From Methanimicrococcus sp034006575 (GTDB taxonomy: Archaea > Halobacteriota > Methanosarcinia > Methanosarcinales > Methanosarcinaceae): a stretch of DNA of 5,452 nt. The notes under the pieces were generated by a model. That model did no database searches and had not been told where the DNA came from. It was given only the letters and a program-made list of their open reading frames with translations. Positions 1-4,635 of this stretch are shown piece after piece. Each line of letters starts with the position of its first letter. Position 1 is the first letter of the stretch. The stretch covers positions 1 through 5,452 of the forward strand of contig JAVESN010000100.1 of NCBI GenBank assembly GCA_034006575.1, read 5' to 3'. Made by a program: the position numbers and the translations under genes.

Positions 1-102
1 TTTGTTTGATTTGTTTGATTTGTTTGATTTGTTTGATTTGTTTGATTTGTTTGATTTGTTTGATTTGTTTGATTTGTTTGATTTGTTTGATTTGTTTGAT
101 TT
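1..102. repeat. Perfect 9-bp tandem repeat (TTTGTTTGA), cut by window edge
   Basis: Eleven uninterrupted identical copies of TTTGTTTGA fill positions 1-99, and a twelfth copy decays after a few bases (TTTGCTTTC). The array starts at the window edge, so its true length is unknown. The period is a multiple of three, so two plus-strand frames (Leu-Phe-Asp and Cys-Leu-Ile) and the minus-strand frames lack stops inside the array. However, none has a credible start, ribosome site or protein-like flank, so I treat it as non-coding simple repeat. Exact copy identity suggests recent slippage expansion. The rest of 103-217 is AT-rich leader to the peroxiredoxin gene, with no other gene seen. Confidence 0.97.
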
Positions 103-168
103 GCTTTCTATTTTTTATTCTTTCTTTCCAAAACAATTAATTTAAGAAGCGCATTTTATCTTTCATAT

Positions 169-199
169 TTTATTCAACATTTATTCAATATTTATTCAA
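169..199 (+). repeat. Three TTTATTCAA repeats at 11-bp spacing before the peroxiredoxin gene
   Basis: TTTATTCAA occurs at 169-177, 180-188 and 191-199, each copy 11 bp after the last, ending 6 bp before the GGAG ribosome site of the gene at 218. The near-helical phasing would suit a protein that binds one face of the DNA, or the repeats may sit in the 5' leader RNA. No strong TATA box is obvious upstream; AT-rich stretches around 140-170 could serve. A regulatory role is inference, and chance repetition in AT-rich DNA is possible. Confidence 0.6.
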
Positions 200-217
200 T
201 AAACGGAGTTTATCAAA

Positions 218-688
218 ATGGTTTCCTCTTTACAACCCGGAACGAAAGCGCCCGATTTTTGTTTGCCGGATCAAAATTCGAAAGATATTTGTTTGAAAGA
301 TTTCACCGGAAAATGGATCGTTCTTTATTTTTACCCGCGGGACAATACGCCCGGCTGCAAGCAAGAAGCCGTTGATTTTTCATCTTTAAAAGACGCGTTT
401 GAGAAAAACAACGCCGTTATTTTCGGGGTCAGTAAAGACAGCATCTCTTCCCATCAAAAATTCATCGAAAAAGCGGCGCTCACAATTACGCTTTTGTCCG
501 ACCCCGAGCTTGAGGTTTTAAAATTGTTTGATGTTTGGCAGCTTAAAAAATTCATGGGAAAAGAAAGCATGGGAACCGTTCGAACCACTTTTTTGATTCG
601 CCCCGACGGGATTCTTGAAAAAGTTTGGAATAACGTTCGCGTGAAAGGACACGCTGAGGCGGTTTTGGAAGAATTGGGAAAGAAATGA
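218..688 (+). CDS. bcp: Peroxiredoxin, Bcp/PrxQ type (thiol peroxidase)
   Basis: This 156-residue cytoplasmic thiol peroxidase should reduce hydrogen peroxide and organic hydroperoxides. The length is normal for Bcp/PrxQ. The catalytic P-x3-T-x2-C motif is present as P40, T44 and the peroxidatic C47 (context NTPGCKQEA), with E50 beside it and the conserved active-site arginine at R122 (VRTTFLIRPDG). The N-terminal APDF and later LSDPE segments are typical of the thioredoxin-like fold. Position 52, five residues after C47, where many PrxQ proteins have the resolving cysteine, is valine. The only other cysteines are C15 and C25, so it probably acts as a 1-Cys enzyme or resolves through an unusual or external thiol. 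The ATG at 218 follows GGAG at 205-208 with 9-nt spacing, which fixes the start. It stands alone, converging on the Ala/Lys gene downstream. Oxidative-stress defence fits a strict anaerobe. Confidence 0.93.
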   Translation: MVSSLQPGTKAPDFCLPDQNSKDICLKDFTGKWIVLYFYPRDNTPGCKQEAVDFSSLKDAFEKNNAVIFGVSKDSISSHQKFIEKAALTITLLSDPELEVLKLFDVWQLKKFMGKESMGTVRTTFLIRPDGILEKVWNNVRVKGHAEAVLEELGKK

Positions 689-731
689 ATATGTTAAGAT
701 AAATAAAAAAAGTTAAAAATGATAAAAAGAA

Positions 732-761
732 AATAAAAGAATGAAATTCATTCCTTTTATT
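732..761. terminator. Bidirectional hairpin terminator between convergent genes
   Basis: GAATGAA (739-745) and TTCATTC (747-753) pair around a single central A. The pairing extends outward through AAAA/TTTT and AAT/ATT with one bulged C at 754. A T-rich run follows on the plus strand (755-765), and on the minus strand the sequence beyond the hairpin is also T-rich (about 720-738 read in reverse). The structure sits 43 bp after the peroxiredoxin stop and overlaps the stop codon of the minus-strand gene at 757, so it can end both transcripts. A one-base loop is too tight as drawn, so a few central pairs would open. Confidence 0.65.
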
Positions 762-1572
762 TTTTCGCCTTCTTCTTTCCGAGAAGACGGTAAGCCGCAA
801 AAGCTGCCAAAGCGGCAACCGTGCCGTACGCGACGTATTTCTTTTCTTTGGACATCTTTTCTTTCTTATCCTTTTTCTTTGATTTTTTATTGTCTTTTTT
901 GTTCTTTTTATTCTTTTGCGTTTTTTTCTCTTCTTGTTTCTTCTTTAACGCTTTCATCAATTCGGCATAATGGGATTCTTTTTCTTTCAACATCTTTTTG
1001 CCGCTGTTGATTTTTTGCTCCAAAATCTCATTGATTTCATTCAAATCAATATCGATGTCAATCTCATCCCACTCGTCTTCCGCGTTCACCGGAATGGATC
1101 GGGTTTCTGTTTTCTTAGAAGCCGTTTCTGTTTTGGAAGCGGCTGTTTTTGAAGCCGATTTTTTAGCGGCGGGCACTTTAGCGGACGATGTCGACTTTGC
1201 GGAAGAAGCCGTTTTCGTTGACGCTTTTGAAGCTGTCGTTGCTGTTTTCGCAGCAGCCGGTTTTGCCGCCGGGGATTTTGTTGTCGCCGCGGATTTTGCC
1301 GCTGCGGGTTTTGTTGTCGCCGCCGATTTTGCTGCCGCAGGTTTTGCCGCCGCCGCGGGTTTTGCCGCCGCCGCAGGTTTTGCCGCCGCCGCAGGTTTTG
1401 TTGCCGCCGCGGGTTTTGCCGCAGCCGGTGTTGTTTGTGCCGTTCTCTGAGTTGTTGCCGATTCCGCGGGCGTTTTGATTTCCGTTTCCGAGGGAATGAC
1501 GGGTTTTGCCGTGGATTTTGCCGCGTCTTTGACGGCTCCGGCGGGTGTGTTTTCTGAAATATTGTCTGTCAT
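757..1572 (-). CDS. Ala/Lys/Pro-rich low-complexity protein with C-terminal membrane anchor, function unknown
   Basis: I do not recognise this 271-residue protein. Residues 1-48 are polar. Residues 49-109 are PAAAK-type repeats (PAAAAK copies, then a duplicated KPAAAKSAATT unit). Residues 110-160 are Ser/Thr/Ala/Lys-rich, like histone H1 tails. Residues 165-186 are acidic (EDEWDEIDIDIDLNEI), followed by a likely amphipathic or coiled helix to about 215. Residues 206-245 are extremely lysine-rich. A modest hydrophobic helix at about 246-264 (YVAYGTVAALAAFAAYRLL) is followed by a basic tail, GKKKAKK. There is no signal peptide, so it looks like a tail-anchored protein with a long, disordered, positively charged arm. 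ATG at 1572 follows GAAGGT at 1579-1584 with 6-nt spacing, and a good promoter lies upstream, so it is probably expressed on its own. A role in holding nucleic acid or another polyanion near the membrane is only a guess from charge. Repeat slippage could make its length vary between strains. Confidence 0.85.
   Translation of the reverse strand: MTDNISENTPAGAVKDAAKSTAKPVIPSETEIKTPAESATTQRTAQTTPAAAKPAAATKPAAAAKPAAAAKPAAAAKPAAAKSAATTKPAAAKSAATTKSPAAKPAAAKTATTASKASTKTASSAKSTSSAKVPAAKKSASKTAASKTETASKKTETRSIPVNAEDEWDEIDIDIDLNEINEILEQKINSGKKMLKEKESHYAELMKALKKKQEEKKTQKNKKNKKDNKKSKKKDKKEKMSKEKKYVAYGTVAALAAFAAYRLLGKKKAKK
1246..1428 (-). repeat. In-frame repeats encoding PAAAK-type units
   Basis: Inside the Ala/Lys-rich gene, units of about 18 bp encode PAAAAK in direct succession, next to a 33-bp duplicated unit encoding KPAAAKSAATT. 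All unit lengths are multiples of three, so expansion or contraction keeps the frame. The GC-rich GCC/GCG-heavy DNA contrasts with the AT-rich surroundings, which reflects alanine codons and need not mean foreign origin. Confidence 0.85.
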
Positions 1573-1646
1573 TGTTTTACCTTCTGTTTTTATTTTAAAT
1601 TAAAAAACAATTCATAAAATAACTTTGACATGAACTATTCGTTATA

Positions 1647-1662
1647 TTTATATATAGTTTCG
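1647..1662 (-). promoter_or_regulatory. Archaeal BRE/TATA promoter for the Ala/Lys-rich gene
   Basis: Read on the minus strand, CGAAAC (1657-1662) directly precedes TATATATAAA (1647-1656). This closely matches an archaeal BRE plus TATA box. Transcription would be expected to begin some 25 bp downstream, near 1625-1630, giving a leader of about 50 nt before the ATG at 1572. It is the clearest promoter in the window. Confidence 0.75.
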
Positions 1663-1666
1663 TAAT

Positions 1667-1680
1667 GCCCCGTCCGCCCC
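1667..1680 (-). promoter_or_regulatory. G-rich direct repeat just upstream of the BRE, possible regulator site
   Basis: On the minus strand GGGGC-GGAC-GGGGC is a direct repeat of GGGGC at 9-bp spacing, ending 4 bp before the BRE. It stands out in a spacer that is otherwise almost all A and T. The position upstream of BRE/TATA is where archaeal activators commonly bind. The functional reading is inference from place and base composition only. Confidence 0.35.
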
Positions 1681-1753
1681 TTTTATTATTGAATCGATAT
1701 GATTCCTTAAAAATAAAAAAGAAATGAAATGGAATGAAATAAAGTAAAACGGG

Positions 1754-1776
1754 ATTAAAAAAAGAATAAAAAAGAA
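1754..1776 (-). terminator. U-rich terminator of the mtr operon
   Basis: About 20 bp after the mtrH stop codon, the minus strand carries CTTCTTTTTTATTCTTTTTT, a long pyrimidine run dominated by T, with no strong stem before it. Oligo-U stretches of this kind are enough to end transcription by archaeal RNA polymerase. It also separates the mtr operon from the promoter of the next gene on the same strand. Confidence 0.6.
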
Positions 1777-1795
1777 GGGGAAATAAGCCTCGGAT

Positions 1796-2746
1796 TTAAA
1801 TCAATTTCCCGATCGGCAAATTCTCTTCATCCGAAAGTTTGATTCCCAATTCTTTGGCATTTTCTTCCAACATAATGTCAACCATGGCAACGGAAGACGC
1901 GACATATTTCGCGTTTTCAATCGGGCCGTAAAGCAAGAAATTCGCGCCCATCGCTTGCGCGACCAAATTCGTGCCGATATCGGCCGGCAAATAATACTCC
2001 TTCGGATTTTCCTGCGTTTTCTTAAACTCCCGCATCCAATCCCAGGCCGACGCCGTATTGTGAAAACCGCCGCCGACCGGATATCCGAGATGCCCTTTAA
2101 TCGCCGTAATCCCGCGCATGGACGCGCCCGCGCCCGAGCCGAGCGGAACGGCGGCCACGTCAATCAGAGGTTTCTCAATTCCGCACATCTTTGAGATTTC
2201 CAAAAGACCGCCGGAAAGACCGGTGCCGCCTTTTTCTAAAATCTCGATTTTTCCCAAAACGGTCGGGTTAATCGCGTTAAAAGCCAAAACAATCGACGCG
2301 TTAATGCCGCTTCTCGTCAACGCTTCAATCTCTTTTTCCTCAATGCTCGCGTTGACGGAATTATAAATCGCGCGCTCGCAAATTCCGATTTCCGTTGCGT
2401 AAAGAGCGGCGGCGGCGCGAACATCGCTGTCGGAAGAATCCATTAAAAAAGGCGTTTTGTCATCGATTTCAATAAACCAATCGATATAACTTTTAATCGC
2501 TTCCGGCGTCTCGCCGACAAGCTGATTCGCGCAAGAAACCCCTGTCTTATCGCAAATCTCCAACTGGTCGTTCCATAACTTTTCGGCCGCGGCTTTATCA
2601 AAAATTCCCTTGTCCGCGTCCGTGACAATTTTATGGCGATTGTAAAACATCGTCCCGATAACCACCGTCGGAACCTCGCCGGGCTGCCCGCCGAAACGAA
2701 CGCCGCCGATTTCATAAATTTCCTGCTTCTTTTCAAATTTAAACAT
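1796..2746 (-). CDS. mtrH: Methyltransferase subunit H of the Mtr complex (MtrH)
   Basis: MtrH is the soluble, peripheral subunit that moves the methyl group from N5-methyl-tetrahydromethanopterin (tetrahydrosarcinapterin) to the reduced cob(I)amide on MtrA, the first half-reaction of Mtr. The 316 residues match the usual length, and the sequence is recognisable throughout: an N-terminal MFKFEKKQE-IGGVRFGGQPGE start, VGETPEAIKSYIDWFIEIDD near 77-96, PFLMDSSDSDVRAAAA, and LPADIGTNLVAQ then NFLLYGPIEN near the C-terminus, all typical of the pterin-binding, TIM-barrel-like fold. The ATG at 2746 has GGAG at 2754-2757 with 7-nt spacing. It is the last gene of the operon, 35 bp after mtrG and followed by a U-rich terminator. 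It reads most like the Methanosarcina protein, and nothing indicates damage. Confidence 0.98.
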   Translation of the reverse strand: MFKFEKKQEIYEIGGVRFGGQPGEVPTVVIGTMFYNRHKIVTDADKGIFDKAAAEKLWNDQLEICDKTGVSCANQLVGETPEAIKSYIDWFIEIDDKTPFLMDSSDSDVRAAAALYATEIGICERAIYNSVNASIEEKEIEALTRSGINASIVLAFNAINPTVLGKIEILEKGGTGLSGGLLEISKMCGIEKPLIDVAAVPLGSGAGASMRGITAIKGHLGYPVGGGFHNTASAWDWMREFKKTQENPKEYYLPADIGTNLVAQAMGANFLLYGPIENAKYVASSVAMVDIMLEENAKELGIKLSDEENLPIGKLI

Positions 2747-2781
2747 AACAAAACTCCAAATTCACTCTCAAACAAAAAATC

Positions 2782-3006
2782 TTAAAAGAATGTCAATACA
2801 AAAAACAATAGGATTAAAATCAAAGCCGCCAACACGCCGTATAAAAGACCGACCTCCCTGCCAAACTTCTTCCCCGTCCGCTGCGCCACTTCCGCGCGGA
2901 CAAATTCAACCTTTTCATCCAATCGGTCTAAACGCTGCGTGATTTCTTCATATTCCAAATCGGTTTCATTTTCCTTTTGGAACTCTATTTCTATTTCTTC
3001 TTTCAC
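2782..3006 (-). CDS. mtrG: Mtr complex subunit G (MtrG), start placed at GTG 3006
   Basis: MtrG is a small subunit of the sodium-pumping Mtr complex. From GTG at 3006 the protein has 74 residues: an acidic, helical N-terminal half (about 1-45, with RLDRLDEKVEFVRAEVAQR) facing the cytoplasm, and one membrane helix at about 52-74 (EVGLLYGVLAALILILLFF). The length fits known MtrG proteins. The open frame extends back to a TTG at 3057, giving 91 residues that would overlap mtrF. I reject that start because the GAGG at 3016-3019 sits 9 nt before GTG 3006, while the extra residues (AVFGNHIIQGKARF) look unlike MtrG. TTG 3012 is only 3 nt from the same GAGG. The exact start is therefore inferred; the identity is firm from sequence and from its place between mtrF and mtrH. 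Confidence 0.93.
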   Translation of the reverse strand: MKEEIEIEFQKENETDLEYEEITQRLDRLDEKVEFVRAEVAQRTGKKFGREVGLLYGVLAALILILLFFVLTFF

Positions 3007-3032
3007 TTTCAAAAACCTCGCTTTTCCCTGAA

Positions 3033-3245
3033 TTATATGATTCCCGAAAACCGCCAAAACAACAACGGAATCAACAACAAAAAAAACACCGCCGTCAAAA
3101 ATCCCGCAATAAACCCGGCATGCCGCGTTTTTATAATTCCCGAATCCAATTTTTGAGTGCGCGCGATTAATTGGGAGCGATAGCGAATGCTGTCCACCAG
3201 ATTATCCATGTACGCCATCCTGTTTTGAATTTCTTTTCTTCCCAT
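3033..3245 (-). CDS. mtrF: Mtr complex subunit F (MtrF)
   Basis: This 70-residue membrane subunit of Mtr has a cytoplasmic N-terminal part containing the recognisable MDNLVDSIRYRSQLIART and QKLDSG segments (about 13-36), then one membrane helix at about 44-64 (GFIAGFLTAVFFLLLIPLLF). The MtrF family is known to resemble the C-terminal anchor region of MtrA, and both here share an AGF-x-GF-like entry to the helix. ATG at 3245 gives the expected length. An in-frame ATG at 3218 or 3209 would remove residues that lie outside the conserved part and cannot be excluded. Unusually for this operon there is no clear Shine-Dalgarno motif; only AAGTGAAGCGAA precedes the ATG. It is separated from mtrA by a repeat-filled spacer, so it may be translated or transcribed partly independently. 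Confidence 0.93.
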   Translation of the reverse strand: MGRKEIQNRMAYMDNLVDSIRYRSQLIARTQKLDSGIIKTRHAGFIAGFLTAVFFLLLIPLLFWRFSGII

Positions 3246-3263
3246 TTCGCTTCACTTGACTTT

Positions 3264-3509
3264 TTTATTTCCTTTGTTTGATTTTTATTTCGCTTCTTTT
3301 TTTATATCGCTTGCTTGACCTTTTATATCGTGGTTTAATTTTTATGTCGGTTTGCTTGATTCTTTATATTGTTTGGTTTGGTTTTTAATATTTTATATTG
3401 ATTTATTTGATTTTTAATTTTTTATATTGTTCGGATCGGCTTTTTAAATTATTTTATATGATCTTTTATTTCATTTGCCGGTTTTTATGCCATTTCATTT
3501 TTTATAATG
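3264..3509 (-). repeat. Degenerate tandem repeats with TATA-like boxes in the mtrA-mtrF spacer
   Basis: The 297-bp gap between mtrA and mtrF holds no gene. On the plus strand it is a series of degenerate units built on TTTATATYG followed by TTTGYTTGAT-like sequence, beginning at about 3264, 3284, 3301, 3322, 3341, 3363, 3392, 3421, 3453, 3484 and 3501. Spacing is about 20 bp for the first units and 29-32 bp for the middle ones, with 3363, 3392 and 3421 in exact 29-bp phase. Read on the minus strand, the units give CRATATAAA boxes. The TTTGTTTGA core of the left-edge array also appears here at 3273-3281. Origin by slippage and decay is likely. Confidence 0.75.
3299..3314 (-). promoter_or_regulatory. 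Possible internal promoter for mtrFGH
   Basis: Among the repeated boxes, the minus-strand stretch GCAAGCGATATAAAAA combines a purine-rich BRE-like element with a TATA-like box about 55 bp before the mtrF start, leaving room for a short leader. Similar boxes recur upstream at 3322-3330, 3363-3371, 3392-3400 and 3421-3429. AT-rich DNA yields such matches easily, so this is a candidate only. Confidence 0.3.
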
Positions 3510-3521
3510 TTTCACTCAACT

Positions 3522-3552
3522 TTCTTATAAGAAGATTTGTTTTTAAAACAAA
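3522..3552 (-). other. Two adjacent palindromes at the mtrA stop codon
   Basis: TTCTTATAAGAA at 3522-3533 is a perfect 12-bp palindrome. TTTGTTTT (3536-3543) and AAAACAAA (3545-3552) are perfect inverted arms around one T and span the mtrA TAA stop. Both are AT-only or nearly so and would form weak RNA stems. No T run follows on the minus strand, so a simple terminator is unlikely; an mRNA processing or stability element is possible. Confidence 0.4.
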
Positions 3553-4319
3553 AATACTGCTCTTAAAACGACCGCCAATACAACGGTTGCGGCAAATCCG
3601 ATGACAAAACCTTCCGCTTTTCCGGCTTGAAACCCGGCTTGGAATTTGTGATAATCTCCGATTCCGGCAATTTTTTGATCCACGGATTTCAAACGCGTAA
3701 TCATTGTCAAAGAAGCGATTTCCTCAACGGAAACATTTGACCCGCCGCCCGGCGCGCTGTCCGATTCGCTTTCCTCCTCAATATCCGCGCCGCCGTTTGA
3801 CTTTTCTTTGACATCCAAAACCAAAGGCTCGCCGGAAAACGCGCCCGGATCAGTGAGAGCGCATTCTTGAATCTTTTTAGAAATCTCTCCCATGTCCTCC
3901 ACATTAATCATGTCGATGCATTCGATTTGTTCCATAAAACGATTCACGGCGTCCTTTGATAAATTCTCGATATACGGAATCGCGCCTTTCGCGCCGACAA
4001 TTCTGTTCTTGGAAATGCCGTTTTGATGAAGCATTAAAATCGCTTCACCCGTAATATGGCCCTTGACCTCGGCGCCGGCGACGATTAAATATCGGATGTT
4101 CGGATTGGAAATTATATGAGATACCAATTTTTCAATGCCGAGATTTTCTGTTTTGCAAGAGCCCGAAATAGCGGCGCCGGCCGAAATAAGCGCGTCGTCA
4201 TCCAAGTGAGACCCGCACGTCACAACCGCAACGCAAGCGCTTGGATTTCCGGTCTTATACTCTCCTTTTAACATCGGCCAGCCGACAGCAGTCGTTTTCT
4301 TATTGATTTCTTCGACCAT
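3543..4319 (-). CDS. mtrA: Corrinoid-binding subunit A of the Mtr complex (MtrA)
   Basis: MtrA carries the cobamide that takes the methyl group from MtrH's reaction and passes it to coenzyme M. Residues 1-170 form the cytoplasmic corrinoid domain, with GWPMLKGEY (13-21), CVAVVTCGSHLD (29-40), AGAEVKGHITGEAI (81-94) and GAIPYIENL (112-120). H88 lies where the axial cobalt-ligand histidine of this family is expected. Residues 173-198 form an acidic, Gly/Ser-rich linker (ADIEEESESDSAPGGG), then a helical segment and a membrane anchor at about 237-257. I start at ATG 4319 (258 residues), preceded by GGGGGTGG at 4325-4332 with 5-nt spacing and lying one base after the mtrB stop; an in-frame GTG at 4328 would add MDN but lacks a ribosome site. 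Order and spacing place it in the mtr operon directly after mtrB, and the long spacer to mtrF follows it. Confidence 0.97.
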   Translation of the reverse strand: MVEEINKKTTAVGWPMLKGEYKTGNPSACVAVVTCGSHLDDDALISAGAAISGSCKTENLGIEKLVSHIISNPNIRYLIVAGAEVKGHITGEAILMLHQNGISKNRIVGAKGAIPYIENLSKDAVNRFMEQIECIDMINVEDMGEISKKIQECALTDPGAFSGEPLVLDVKEKSNGGADIEEESESDSAPGGGSNVSVEEIASLTMITRLKSVDQKIAGIGDYHKFQAGFQAGKAEGFVIGFAATVVLAVVLRAVFLF

Positions 4320-4320
4320 A

Positions 4321-4635
4321 TTATCCACCCCCGTACAAAACGCTCAAAAGAAACAGAAGAACGCCCGATAAAATCAATCCCGCAATCAGGCCGTAAAAAA
4401 AGTTCGTTGTCATTCCCGCGCCGACGGACGTTTTTTCCCGGCCGCGCCACGCGTTTTGAAGGGGCTTGTCGGGGGAAAGCGAATCCATTAACCCGTCAAC
4501 GGCGCGCTCGGTTTCGTCCAACTTTTTTATGAGCGCCATCATAGAGCGGTTGGGAGCAACGCTTTTTTCTTTTGAAATGACGGACGTTAACGGATCCATT
4601 ATAAGTTCCGTTTCCGGGGCAATTCGTATTTTCAA
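4321..4635 (-). CDS. mtrB: Mtr complex subunit B (MtrB)
   Basis: This 104-residue small subunit of the methyltransferase complex has a characteristic beginning (IRIAPETELIMDP, about 3-15), a helical middle (ALIKKLDETERAVDGLMDSL, about 34-53), and a single C-terminal membrane helix at about 78-101 (NFFYGLIAGLILSGVLLFLLSVLY). It is thought to help hold the membrane assembly together and has no known catalytic residues. It starts with TTG at 4635, supported by GGAGG at 4643-4647 with 7-nt spacing, and the start overlaps the mtrC stop as TTGA. This points to coupled translation from mtrC to mtrB, with mtrA beginning one base after its own stop. Confidence 0.95.
   Translation of the reverse strand: MKIRIAPETELIMDPLTSVISKEKSVAPNRSMMALIKKLDETERAVDGLMDSLSPDKPLQNAWRGREKTSVGAGMTTNFFYGLIAGLILSGVLLFLLSVLYGGG

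Noticed and set aside
1..102. CRISPR array or origin iterons
   Set aside because: Copies are contiguous with no spacers, the unit is too short for CRISPR, and no replication gene is visible nearby.
1..142. Repeat protein end (Leu-Phe-Asp or Cys-Leu-Ile repeats) entering from the left
   Set aside because: Frames are open only because the 9-bp unit is a multiple of three. The compositions are implausible and nothing protein-like follows the array.
552..818. Minus-strand 88-codon frame overlapping the peroxiredoxin end
   Set aside because: It is antisense to the peroxiredoxin and crosses the terminator hairpin, with no family resemblance.
998..1450. Plus-strand open frame of 150 codons, Ala/Phe-rich
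   Set aside because: It is the antisense shadow of the Ala/Lys repeats. The minus-strand gene has a promoter, ribosome site and consistent protein layout; this frame has none.
1720..1750. GAAATGGAATGAAAT-like repetition between mtrH and the Ala/Lys gene
   Set aside because: It is a short, imperfect A-rich repetition without symmetry or phasing; I cannot support a function.
1801..2163. Arg-rich 120-codon minus-strand frame within mtrH
   Set aside because: It overlaps the clearly conserved mtrH frame and has the Arg/Ser-rich look of an out-of-frame reading.
3398..3604. Plus-strand open frame of 68 codons with hydrophobic sequence
   Set aside because: It is a T-rich spacer read as Phe/Leu/Ile codons, runs into mtrA antisense, and lacks a ribosome site.
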